64,000 bases of DNA from Clostridium aciditolerans (GTDB lineage: Bacteria > Bacillota > Clostridia > Clostridiales > Clostridiaceae), in NCBI RefSeq assembly GCF_016316925.1, contig NZ_JAEEGB010000015.1, forward strand, positions 153,499 through 217,498, in the 5' to 3' direction. Numbering within the stretch: position 1 is the stretch's first letter; every line of letters begins with the position of its first letter. Under the pieces are notes generated by a model. It searched no databases, was not told where the DNA came from, and worked only from the letters and a program-made list of their open reading frames with translations. Position numbers and translations under genes: made by a program. Shown in pieces: positions 28,690 through 37,409 of the stretch.

Positions 28690-29268
28690 TTAATTATTAT
28701 TTGGGTTGTTTCTAAAATATACTTGACTTTCTATTGTGTAACTTTTCACTTGATTTTTTCTTAATGTAAACTTAACATTTAACCCTTTGCACTCACTAAA
28801 ATTTTTTCCATCAATAGTTTGTATTTCAATTGATTGAATATTGTCCGCTACCTTTATATTATTATTAAAAGGTTTTTGTTTATAATATAAGTTGTTGTCC
28901 TTAAGCATAAAACAATAGCTTATTGCCGAATTAGTTGTGCTATCTATACTAGGAGCTATAAATTCAATCTCTCCAAGGTATGCGCTGCTATCATCTAGCT
29001 TTGTATTATCACTTTCCGATAAGACAACTTTGCCATCTAAAGCTTTTAGCTCTGTTATCTTTTGTGCTTCCATTGTCTTATCTGTAAAACATTTAATTGC
29101 ATATTGACCTTCCTTCTGTAAATCACTTCTAGTTTCTGTCTCATACAAAGTCTTCATATTTGAAATAAAAAATGGATAAATCACAGCAATTACAATTAAA
29201 ATTATCGCCAATATTACGCATAACTCTATGAGCGTAACTCCTTTTTTAGTTCTAGTATTTACATTCAA
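28690..29268 (-). CDS. Minor prepilin (PilW/GspJ-like)
   Basis: The prepilin peptidase site KKG-VTLIEL is followed by a hydrophobic helix (CVILAIILIVIAVIYPFF) with the conserved Glu at position 5 of the mature protein. A TTG start at 29268 is preferred because GAGGTG lies 6 bases before it; a GTG three codons upstream falls within that site. The 192-residue product, with its extended soluble part, is expected to form part of the pilus tip or initiation complex. It lies between the large pilin-like protein and the vWA protein in the operon. Confidence 0.85.
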   Translation of the reverse strand: MNVNTRTKKGVTLIELCVILAIILIVIAVIYPFFISNMKTLYETETRSDLQKEGQYAIKCFTDKTMEAQKITELKALDGKVVLSESDNTKLDDSSAYLGEIEFIAPSIDSTTNSAISYCFMLKDNNLYYKQKPFNNNIKVADNIQSIEIQTIDGKNFSECKGLNVKFTLRKNQVKSYTIESQVYFRNNPNNN

Positions 29269-29295
29269 GCAGAACACCTCTGTTACTTATTTAAA

Positions 29296-31539
29296 TTACT
29301 TAACAATTTTCCACTTCTCCATAACAATCAACTTATCTCTAAAAACATCTGTCCCTGCATTGTTGTCCTTATCTACATTTGAATTAACTTCAATGTTTTG
29401 TGAGTTTTTGCTAGAGTTTCTTATGAACACATCCTTAAAGTACTTATCATAATTATAGGCAATTAGCCTTTCAATATAGTTTATATCGTAATTCAAAGTC
29501 TTTTTTTTACTATCTAAAGTTTCCATATTTTCAGTAGATATTATAGTTCCTTTAAAGTCAACATCTCCTGCTAAATATACATTTCCTCTTGTTAAAATAA
29601 TCCCTCTTCCTACTCCATTTTGCAGCTCTATCTTTCTAATATTTTTATTTTGTTCATCTATTACAGCATTTGTGCCAACTAAAATGCAATCTTTTGTATT
29701 ATCATTATTTAAATAAAGAATATCACCAGATGCGGTCTTATCTAATATATCTGCCTTCAATTTTGTGAAATCAACTTGAGAAAGCGTTCTATCAACTTCA
29801 TCATTTTTGTCTAGTAAATAAACCCTTCTTTTTGCCTCATTTCTTGCAAATGCCGTTTCTACATCTATGCCTTCTGGGTCATCCATTGCATATACTTTAG
29901 TAGAATATTGTATTTGTTTATCTTTAACTTTACCATCATTATCACTAATAAAATTACCGTTAGCAGTATCACCATTAGCAACTATTGCACCGATATGAGT
30001 AATATTAGCAGGCAGTGTTATACCATTACCTAGATTTAATTCACCATCACTTTTATGTTCTTGTGCATAAAAGTGGAAGTAATCACTTTTATCTTGCCAA
30101 GATAAGGTCGTCCCATCTTTGAACTTTGTTGCTAATTGGAGAGGATCTAAATATTCAAAAATTACATTACTCTCTTTTAAGCTTTGTTTATTTGTGTCTT
30201 TTCTTTCCGCTGCTGAACTGTTTAGAGGATTAGTATATGCTCTATAATTTCCCTTAATAGCTATAGATTCGCCAGTCTGATAGGAAGAGGGATTTGTTTT
30301 GATGTAGGCAGTTCCCATTAATATAGCTTCGTTCTTTATTTCAATTGAGGTACCATTGCCTATATCATCAGAATTAACTAGTAGACAACTAGATACTTTC
30401 GGCTTTTGATTTTCATTAATACCTTCTGATTTGTTTACATCATTAATTCCATAGAATCCTTGTTCTATTTCCACCTTTGATCCTGATCCATTTACTGCGA
30501 GATCATTATTGGTATAAACTGCACCTTTTACAGTTAATGCTGCCCCTCTTTTAGGCAACTTCGCTATATCTGCTTCGTCATTTATTAACATGTTGCCGAC
30601 ATAAACATTTCCATCAACGGTTAATGTATTGCCCTTATTTGAAACTTGTACACCACCAAAAGAAGATACATTTTTGCCAAATTTCACATTAGCTCCGTTG
30701 CCAATTATATTAATACCACTGTCATTTCCATCCTTTCCTTTAACATAGGCATCTCCACCTTTAACTTCAAAGTCTCCTGATATATTTAAGTTTCCATCAA
30801 TACAGAATGCTTTATTCCAAACTGCATTAATAGGAAGCTTAAACTTTTTAGTTTCCACATAATATACATCTTTATAATTTGGAAGTAATATATTATAATT
30901 CACTGATATTGTCTTTAACATACTTTTTTCTTTAAAATCAGAGTTTAGTTTTAAGTTTAATGCAATCTGTTTTTTACCCTTAATTTCTATTTCCTTGAAC
31001 TTAATATCATCTTCTTTAGCGTCGATAATTACTTTTAAATCCTTTGAAATTTCCGGCGAATCGTAATTGCTATCTGCAATTGGTATAATATACTTTTCTT
31101 CATAACTATCAAACCATTTTTTTATGGAGTTTACTATTGATCCTTTATATGAATTTTGGAACTTTTCATTTTGCACTTGCTTTACATAATTCTCATTTAC
31201 CGATCCATCTAAATTTATATATTGGCTACTTTCTCCTTTATCAACTTTTATTCTTTCTTCCGGTAAAATACTCTCTTCTAACTCCTTCATGAAATCCTCT
31301 GCTGTCTTATTTCCGTCTTTTACACCATTATCTACAACTTTTCCTATTTCCCCATAGGCTATGTCTATTCCGGATTCTGCAAAATACTGATTTCTTCTTT
31401 CTGAGCTTTCTACTATGCGGCTCTTAAAAGCAGAAAGAGTTACCGCAAGTATAGATAGTCCTACTATGGTCAGTACAGAAAATGCCATTAATACTAAAAC
31501 CAAGGATGAACCTTTTTGTTTTCTTTTTCTAATATTCAT
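29296..31539 (-). CDS. Large PilX/GspK-like minor pilin with solenoid-like region
   Basis: The 747-residue protein starts with a prepilin-like leader (NIRKRKQKG-SSLVLVLM) and hydrophobic helix, then NQYFAESGIDIAYGEIG, a phrase typical of PilX N-terminal regions. Glu5 is absent (Leu instead), as in GspK-type pilins that cap the pseudopilus. Residues about 250-400 and 600-680 have short glycine/asparagine-rich repeats (NLNISGDFEVKGGDAYVKG, LTVDGNVYVGN, LTVKGAVYTNNDLAV, GNVYLAGDVDFKGTI) that look like a beta-solenoid. This is far larger than usual minor pilins. It sits in the minor-pilin gene block and probably contributes to the tip. Confidence 0.75.
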   Translation of the reverse strand: MNIRKRKQKGSSLVLVLMAFSVLTIVGLSILAVTLSAFKSRIVESSERRNQYFAESGIDIAYGEIGKVVDNGVKDGNKTAEDFMKELEESILPEERIKVDKGESSQYINLDGSVNENYVKQVQNEKFQNSYKGSIVNSIKKWFDSYEEKYIIPIADSNYDSPEISKDLKVIIDAKEDDIKFKEIEIKGKKQIALNLKLNSDFKEKSMLKTISVNYNILLPNYKDVYYVETKKFKLPINAVWNKAFCIDGNLNISGDFEVKGGDAYVKGKDGNDSGINIIGNGANVKFGKNVSSFGGVQVSNKGNTLTVDGNVYVGNMLINDEADIAKLPKRGAALTVKGAVYTNNDLAVNGSGSKVEIEQGFYGINDVNKSEGINENQKPKVSSCLLVNSDDIGNGTSIEIKNEAILMGTAYIKTNPSSYQTGESIAIKGNYRAYTNPLNSSAAERKDTNKQSLKESNVIFEYLDPLQLATKFKDGTTLSWQDKSDYFHFYAQEHKSDGELNLGNGITLPANITHIGAIVANGDTANGNFISDNDGKVKDKQIQYSTKVYAMDDPEGIDVETAFARNEAKRRVYLLDKNDEVDRTLSQVDFTKLKADILDKTASGDILYLNNDNTKDCILVGTNAVIDEQNKNIRKIELQNGVGRGIILTRGNVYLAGDVDFKGTIISTENMETLDSKKKTLNYDINYIERLIAYNYDKYFKDVFIRNSSKNSQNIEVNSNVDKDNNAGTDVFRDKLIVMEKWKIVK

Positions 31540-31552
31540 TCTCTCTACCTCC

Positions 31553-32428
31553 TCATTCTAGTACAGTTTTAAAAGCAGTTATTTTTTGAAGAGATTTTCC
31601 ACTTTTACTTACTTCAACATCTACTCTATATACTCTACTGTTGTTTTTATATTTGTGTTCTGAATCAGCGAAAAAAATATTATAATAACTTTTAATCTTG
31701 CCTCCATCGTTAATTAAAGAATAACTAGGTTTTTGTTCTTTGGAAGTGACAACGTAAAAAATCAAGTCTTTTTCGCAATTATTAAAACCATGTATTTCTA
31801 TTTTAGGCTGTATATCTATATTAGATTGAATAATAACACTACCTGTTTTTTTATCCTCAGTTGAATTTATTTTTTGACATATTACTTTATTTGGATCCTT
31901 ATCTACGTCAGCATTACTATCTTTATTAACATTAACAATTATGTAGCCATCATAGTTAGTTATATTTAAAACATTTGAGGATTCTATTAACTTAAATTCA
32001 CTATTACATTTTTCACCGTGCTCATTATAATAGGTTACTTTTATTGGGTTTTCTTCAGTAGCAGGGTTAATATCTATTTTTACATCATATTTGATATCAG
32101 CAAAAGTTTTAGGCTTATTGTTATTTTCACTATTTTGACTTACATCAGGAAATTTATAATTATCTAGCTCTGTTACAGTCTTTTGAACTTTAAAATCAAT
32201 TGCTTCTGATGTAGTAGTGCCAACTTTAATGTTTGAATCCGATTTCTGCCTTTCTATTGTTTGCTGAGCAATATATAAAGCTTTCTGCTTATCTTCCGCA
32301 TCCTTATTTATCTTTACATTTGTAAATACCATTGACAAAACAGGGGATATAATAATTGCTAAGATAGTAACACTTACAACTACTTCTACAAGTGTAAAAC
32401 CCTTTTTTTTATTTTTAAAGCTAAACAC
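31553..32428 (-). CDS. Minor prepilin (PilV/GspI-like)
   Basis: The N terminus KNKKKG-FTLVEVVVSVTILAIIISPVLSMVF contains a full class III signal: basic leader, Gly(-1), Phe(+1) and Glu(+5). The mature protein is about 280 residues, with a long soluble part and no cysteines in the first half. Start is GTG with GGGGAG seven bases upstream. Gene order pilN-pilO-pilV-pilX-pilW matches other clostridial pilus loci. It is 13 bases from the next gene. Confidence 0.85.
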   Translation of the reverse strand: MFSFKNKKKGFTLVEVVVSVTILAIIISPVLSMVFTNVKINKDAEDKQKALYIAQQTIERQKSDSNIKVGTTTSEAIDFKVQKTVTELDNYKFPDVSQNSENNNKPKTFADIKYDVKIDINPATEENPIKVTYYNEHGEKCNSEFKLIESSNVLNITNYDGYIIVNVNKDSNADVDKDPNKVICQKINSTEDKKTGSVIIQSNIDIQPKIEIHGFNNCEKDLIFYVVTSKEQKPSYSLINDGGKIKSYYNIFFADSEHKYKNNSRVYRVDVEVSKSGKSLQKITAFKTVLE

Positions 32429-32445
32429 ATTTCATCTCCCCTATG

Positions 32446-33687
32446 TTAATTTCTCTTTATATCTACGCCTCCACCTTCTCCAGAAATACTTACTCTTGGA
32501 TTAGCAGTATCATCACCCTCTATAGTGACATTAACAGTTTTGTCTGTTTTATTGTAAATTTTTAAGTTAACACCAGAAATGTCTGATTTATCAATTCTTT
32601 TATTAGAATATATCATAAAACTTATACTGCCGCCTGTTATAGAAAATTGTTCACCATCACCGCCAGTATCTGGTGGAAACGTAAGCTTTCCAGCCTTATA
32701 TTTGTAATAATACTTTCCATCTTTTTGCGTTAAATATACTTCTACATTTGTTATTCCTGGGTTATCAGCAGTAATATATGACTGTTTTGAATAATCCTTT
32801 GATCTTCCAAGCATCATTGTCGGCAAGTCTGAATTTACAGGCCTTACAGACATTACAAAGTCATAACTTTTATCTTTTGCTTTTCCTGTATCTTCAATAG
32901 TTCCACTAGCTTGATTGTCATCCATTTTACTGTCAAAAGGATTATCCTTACCGTACTTATTATTATAATTCCATTTAAAAAATTCCTTATCTTCATCTGA
33001 AATTTTAGGTATAGCATAAAACTCTAACTGCATACTGCCAGTTACCTCATCAGTTTTACTTTGACTTATTTGTAGATTTGAAACTATTATTTTTTTGCTA
33101 TATGATTCTAAAGACTTTATAAATTCCGTCAAATTTTTATAGCTTCCCTTAAAATTTATAACCAACGAAATATTCTCTGCAGATGGCTTGTCTTTGCTAT
33201 TGCTGTTATTTTTGTTATTGTTATCAGCCTTTTTATCGTTATTGTTTTTGCTTGGTAAACCGTTATATTCATCTATAACTCCTTTTAAGCTGCTTGTCTT
33301 ATCATCTTTTTCATCCTTCTTTTTTTCCTCTACCGGTATGGCCTTTATATCAGAAAATGTGAAAGACATTCCTTTTAAATTAGCATCATGCAAAAGCTTA
33401 TCCATATCCACTATGAAATTTTCCTGATTGATACTTGGGAAAAGTATTTTTGTCATATTAATTATCTTGGAATTTATGTCTTTTATATCTGTCTCTGTCT
33501 TATTTTTCAAAGCAATTTGCCTATTTATATCCTGAAGCTTTTTATCATATTCTTCTTTTTGTTGCATAAGACTATTAAATTTCTCTCTTTGAGGAGAAAA
33601 TACGAATTTATAGTAACCTCCTATCAGCAAAACCAGAGCTGCCACAACTAGGAGTATTTTTTCTCTTTTACTCAGCTTCATGTTCAT
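32446..33687 (-). CDS. pilO: PilO-like pilus assembly protein
   Basis: The protein has one N-terminal transmembrane helix (KILLVVAALVLLIGGYYKFVF), a long coiled coil (REKFNSLMQQKEEYDKKLQDINRQIALKNK), and a PilO-type ferredoxin-like domain (LVINFKGSYKNLTEFIKSLESYSKKIIVSNLQIS). With PilM and PilN it forms the inner alignment complex. A low-complexity Asn/Asp/Lys linker (about 135-168) and an unusual C-terminal extension of about 180 residues distinguish it from standard PilO (about 200 aa). The start at 33687 fits AAAGG spacing; other ATGs lie 6 bases to either side. It overlaps the pilN end by about 20 bases. Confidence 0.8.
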   Translation of the reverse strand: MNMKLSKREKILLVVAALVLLIGGYYKFVFSPQREKFNSLMQQKEEYDKKLQDINRQIALKNKTETDIKDINSKIINMTKILFPSINQENFIVDMDKLLHDANLKGMSFTFSDIKAIPVEEKKKDEKDDKTSSLKGVIDEYNGLPSKNNNDKKADNNNKNNSNSKDKPSAENISLVINFKGSYKNLTEFIKSLESYSKKIIVSNLQISQSKTDEVTGSMQLEFYAIPKISDEDKEFFKWNYNNKYGKDNPFDSKMDDNQASGTIEDTGKAKDKSYDFVMSVRPVNSDLPTMMLGRSKDYSKQSYITADNPGITNVEVYLTQKDGKYYYKYKAGKLTFPPDTGGDGEQFSITGGSISFMIYSNKRIDKSDISGVNLKIYNKTDKTVNVTIEGDDTANPRVSISGEGGGVDIKRN

Positions 33688-34384
33688 CAACATCCTTTAA
33701 AGTACACTTTATTATAAAACTATATGATAAATCCGAATTATTATCTGTATTTATACTAGTCCCTTTTCCATCAGCCGTAAGTTCTGTTATATTTGAAATC
33801 TGCACTTCTTTAACTTCATTTAATCCTTTTAAATTATGTTCAAATTCAGCAATGCTAACTCTACTTTCTGCAGTGCCTTGTATCTCAATACTTGATCCAC
33901 TTCCTTTATCACCTACAGTAATGTTAAAAGATTTAAAGGACAGTTTTTGTGGAATGTTAAGACATATTTTCTCTATTAGCTTACTGCTAATTATTGCCCT
34001 ATTTTCAATTGCTGAAGTTATACTGTAAGCTTGAGCATAATATTTATTTAAAACATCATACTTCTTTTTGAGCTTAACTGCTCCATCTAGTTTTACTTTA
34101 GTTTGAGGTGAATCTATAGTTTGCTTTATTTGGTCAATTTCTTGTTTAGTATTACTAATTTTAATATAATTCCATATAAAGCTTGTTAAGAATACTAAAG
34201 TTAAAGTTGATGCAATTAAAGTAATATGTAAATGTTTGAATTTTTTCTTCTTACGAGTTCCTATGTATGATTCAAAAAAATTAAAATCCAAGTTTTTATT
34301 GCTATTTTTTTCATTAGTTAAAGGTAATGTAATTTTGTAGTCTTTAAGTTTCTTAAGTTCTTTAAAAAGTTTAGACTCTTTCAT
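33668..34384 (-). CDS. pilN: PilN-like pilus assembly protein
   Basis: This 238-residue protein has a short cytosolic N terminus (NKNLDFNFFESYIGTRKKKKF, including the NF-x2 segment typical for PilM contact), one transmembrane helix (LHITLIASTLTLVFLTSFIW) and a coiled-coil plus ferredoxin-like extracellular domain containing LSFKSFNITVG and ISNITEL. It belongs to the PilN/fimbrial assembly family (PF05137). It is 16 bases downstream of pilM and overlaps pilO. Family identity is moderately supported by motifs and strongly by context. Confidence 0.8.
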   Translation of the reverse strand: MKESKLFKELKKLKDYKITLPLTNEKNSNKNLDFNFFESYIGTRKKKKFKHLHITLIASTLTLVFLTSFIWNYIKISNTKQEIDQIKQTIDSPQTKVKLDGAVKLKKKYDVLNKYYAQAYSITSAIENRAIISSKLIEKICLNIPQKLSFKSFNITVGDKGSGSSIEIQGTAESRVSIAEFEHNLKGLNEVKEVQISNITELTADGKGTSINTDNNSDLSYSFIIKCTLKDVDEHEAE

Positions 34385-34399
34385 TAATATATCACCAAC

Positions 34400-35532
34400 C
34401 TAAAGTCGTATTATGGCTCCTATTGCATTTAAATAGAGATCTAATTGTTCCTTGTCCACATCTTTCCCTAAAATTATATTGCTCATTGATTTTACTCTAA
34501 CAACTGGTACATTTAATGCTCTTGACATATATGCTTCAATACCCTTTAGTCTAGAGCTTCCACCATGAATAAATATTTTATCAACTTTATTGCCCACTTG
34601 TTTGTTTTTATAGAACTGTAGAATTCTGTTTATTTCTTCTATCCAATTATTCACATCTTCTTTTATAATGCCATTAAGTTGTTCCATTTTTTTAAAATTA
34701 TTTTCTTCCAGCAGGTCACAATACTGCTTCTTCATCTTCTCAGCATCTTCTAAGGTAGTATCATACTCCCTGGCAATATTTTTATCTATTATGTTTCCTC
34801 CACTTGTTGTCATTCTACTAAAATTCATTTGTCCATTAGAGTATATATTAACACTTAAATTTTCAGCCCCCATATCAATAAATGCCACTGTTTCATTGAT
34901 GGAATCTTTATTAATGGGGCCTATACTATGTCCTGAAATATCTATAGGGGTAATTGCTTATTTATAGTGTGTTTTTCACCATTTATCTCTATATCATTTT
35001 TTAGCAACTTATTTATTGAATTGAAATTTACATCTAACACGCTTGGCTTAAGATCTGCGGCTTTAAGTGTCTCAAAGTAACCTTCAGCCATATGTTTTGG
35101 ATATACAACAACTAATACTTTAAGTTTATTAAGTGAGTTTTCAAAGTTGTCATCTTGAATTGTTTCTAATACTTTGTATTGTATTAAGTAGTCCTCCATA
35201 ATTATAGGAAGGTACTGCTGTATTTCAAAATTAACCATAGTTTCTAGTTCACTGTCTTCTGCTTTTGGTATGGTTATTTCTCTGTTTATGATTGTTGTGC
35301 TATTGGTTGTACAAGTAGCATCTCTAGTTTTGATGCTGTTAATTCCTAATGTATTTTTTATTTCCTGGCTAAGTCTCAGTTTGTCTACTATGTTTCCATC
35401 TTCAATACAGTGTAAAGGGGTGTCTACTATTATAGCTCGATCTATGTATAGTTTATTTTTTTGGTGTTTTCCTATTACTATTTTTGTATTTTGGCTTCCT
35501 ATATCTAAAGAAAAAATATTTCTTTGAAACAA
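34400..35532 (-). pseudogene. pilM: pilM interrupted by a frameshift
   Basis: PilM is a cytosolic actin-like ATPase that connects PilN to the pilus motor. The 5' part (TTG start at 35532 after TTAGGAGG) encodes the phosphate-binding LDIGSQNTKIVIG and runs to a TAG at 34942-34944. The 3' part (34400-34888 and upstream) continues the same protein in another frame (PIDISGHSIG, then FIDMGAENLSVNI and FIHGGSSRLKGIEAY). One additional base at the C4 tract (plus-strand G's 34947-34950) would restore a single frame reading LPPIDISG. It is either a real one-base deletion, a phase-variable homopolymer, or a sequencing error. The second part has no ribosome binding site. Confidence 0.8.
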
Positions 35533-35610
35533 ATTAATTCCTCCTAACTGTAGACAATAAAATTTTGAATAAACTAGAAACAACCTCACAGAATATACTT
35601 TATGGTGGTA

Positions 35611-35650
35611 AAATAGTGTAAAGTTAAGTTTATTTAACTTTACACTATTT
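35611..35650 (-). terminator. Hairpin between pilA and pilM
   Basis: A perfect 17-bp stem (35611-35627 with 35634-35650) lies 37 bases after the pilA stop and precedes pilM. Only a short T-run follows, so it could act as a partial terminator or mRNA stabiliser giving higher pilA expression. Confidence 0.7.
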
Positions 35651-35686
35651 AATTTTTAATTATATGCAAAATATATTACTTAAATT

Positions 35687-36148
35687 TTAGTTATATATCC
35701 CATTAGGCGCTGGGAAAAGTTCATTTGTATGAGCCGATGAATCGTATACTGTAACAGTCCCATCCTTTGTAATACTTATCCAAAAATCTTTTTTTGCGTT
35801 CGTGCTAAATTGCATAGTAGGTATTGATTGTAAGCTACTAGTTATATATCCCCCCGCTGTAACATCAGTTGAAGCTACAGCGTCATTAGCTGGTCTAGTA
35901 TAGCCACTTTTAATCTCAATATTTAGTCCCCCATCTGGAGGCGCTATGTGCCCATTAGTTATCTCTGTTGCCGCTACATTTGCTATTGTTTTTGCGTTTG
36001 CTATATCAGCCTTCTTCTTAGCATCATCCTGATAGCCCATAACCTTTGGAATAGCAATAAGTGATATAATCGCTATAATTGCTATAACAACAATAAGTTC
36101 AATCAATGTAAAACCTTTTTTCTTTTTCTTTAATAAATTTTCTGTCAC
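35687..36148 (-). CDS. pilA: Major type IV prepilin
   Basis: The 153-residue prepilin has leader KKKKKG followed by FTLIELIVVIAIIAIISLIAIPKVMGY, with Glu(+5), the classic type IVa pilin N terminus. The mature protein is about 140 residues, acidic to neutral, without a C-terminal disulfide pair (no cysteines), which is common in Gram-positive pilins. The start is GTG after GGGAGGAAATTTTA. It is placed between pilC and a stem-loop, as expected for the abundant subunit. Confidence 0.93.
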   Translation of the reverse strand: MTENLLKKKKKGFTLIELIVVIAIIAIISLIAIPKVMGYQDDAKKKADIANAKTIANVAATEITNGHIAPPDGGLNIEIKSGYTRPANDAVASTDVTAGGYITSSLQSIPTMQFSTNAKKDFWISITKDGTVTVYDSSAHTNELFPAPNGIYN

Positions 36149-36169
36149 TAAAATTTCCTCCCTTATAAT

Positions 36170-37375
36170 TTACTTGACTGTATTAGCCATATCAAACATA
36201 GGTAAAGCAATTGATATTATAATAAATCCTATAATCACCCCCATTATTAAAATCATAACTGGTTCAAGAATGGATGTTAACTGCTGTACCGCTGCATCTA
36301 ATTCTTCATCATAGAAGTCTGCGGTCTTATCTAATATATCATCAAGAGAACCGGATTCTTCTCCAATCTTAACCATCGAATACAACATTGGTGGAAAAAT
36401 CCCTGTATCTTTTAATGGCTCAGATAAGCCAATTCCCTTAATTAACTGATCCTTAACCTCAAGTAATTTGTGCTCCGCTACTTTATTTCCTATTACTTTT
36501 GAAACAACCTGTATTCCTTGAATTAGAGTTATTCCGCTATAAAGTACCGTGGACAGTGTTCTTGTAAATCTTGTTACAATTATTTTTTCATTCATTCCCT
36601 TAACAATGGGAATCTTCAATTTCATTTTACTTGTAAATAATTGTCCACTTTCTGTTTTAAAGTAATATTTTAATCCAAAAACAATTCCCAGTATTATTAA
36701 GATTATTATTGGCCACTTTGTTCTGATTGTGCTGCTTATACTGAGGAGAATTTTAGTCGGCAACGGAAGTTCTACTCCGCTGCTTTGAAACATTCCAACA
36801 AAGGTAGGCATTACAAAGGTTAGAATAAATGTAACAATGGTTATAGATAAAAAGGCTAGTATTATTGGATAATTCATGGCTCCCCTTATCTTATTGTTTA
36901 ATTTATTTTCCTTCTCATAGTGAGTAGCCATTCTAAGCATTATTAAATCTAAGTTACCACTAACTTCTCCCGCTTCTACCATATTAGTAAGGAGCTCTGG
37001 AAAGACTCTTTCTTCCTTTTTCATGGCCTGAGATAGGGTTAATCCCTTTCTTACACTCTCATCAATCTGAACTATACTTTCTCTTAGTTTTTTATTTGGA
37101 ACTTGCTGTCCAAGCACATTTAGGCATCTAGTTATTGTAGCCCCTGCATTTAACATCGTATAAAACTGCCTGCAAAATATAGCAATATCCTTAACCTTAA
37201 CTTTAGTAAAGGAATTTAGTTCAATTTTAGTACCTTCAACAATTTCCTCAATTTTTAAAGGATAATAATTATTAGTTCTTATCATAGCCATAACATCTTC
37301 TTTTGTATTTGCTGTATATGTTCCCTCTAATCTTTCTCCATTTTGATTCATTACTTTATACCTGTAATTTGGCAT
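36170..37375 (-). CDS. pilC: Type IV pilus platform protein PilC
   Basis: This 401-residue polytopic inner-membrane protein of the GspF/PilC family has two repeated T2SSF cytosolic domains (AIFCRQFYTMLNAGATITRCL and VTRFTRTLSTVLYSGITLIQGI) and three membrane helices (ILAFLSITIVTFILTFVMP; WPIIILIILGIVFGLKYY; PVMILIMGVIIGFIIISIALPMF). It conveys PilB motor movement to pilin extraction. GAGGTG precedes ATG, and spacing to pilB is 34 bases. Confidence 0.96.
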   Translation of the reverse strand: MPNYRYKVMNQNGERLEGTYTANTKEDVMAMIRTNNYYPLKIEEIVEGTKIELNSFTKVKVKDIAIFCRQFYTMLNAGATITRCLNVLGQQVPNKKLRESIVQIDESVRKGLTLSQAMKKEERVFPELLTNMVEAGEVSGNLDLIMLRMATHYEKENKLNNKIRGAMNYPIILAFLSITIVTFILTFVMPTFVGMFQSSGVELPLPTKILLSISSTIRTKWPIIILIILGIVFGLKYYFKTESGQLFTSKMKLKIPIVKGMNEKIIVTRFTRTLSTVLYSGITLIQGIQVVSKVIGNKVAEHKLLEVKDQLIKGIGLSEPLKDTGIFPPMLYSMVKIGEESGSLDDILDKTADFYDEELDAAVQQLTSILEPVMILIMGVIIGFIIISIALPMFDMANTVK

Positions 37376-37409
37376 AATGTAAAATCACCTCTTTTACTCT
37401 TACCTATTA

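Noticed and set aside
34942-34957. Programmed -1 frameshifting as explanation for split pilM
   Set aside because: The direction is right, but the zero-frame codons TTA CCC CTA do not form an X-XXY-YYZ slippery heptamer and no clear downstream structure is visible, so a mutation or sequencing error is more likely.
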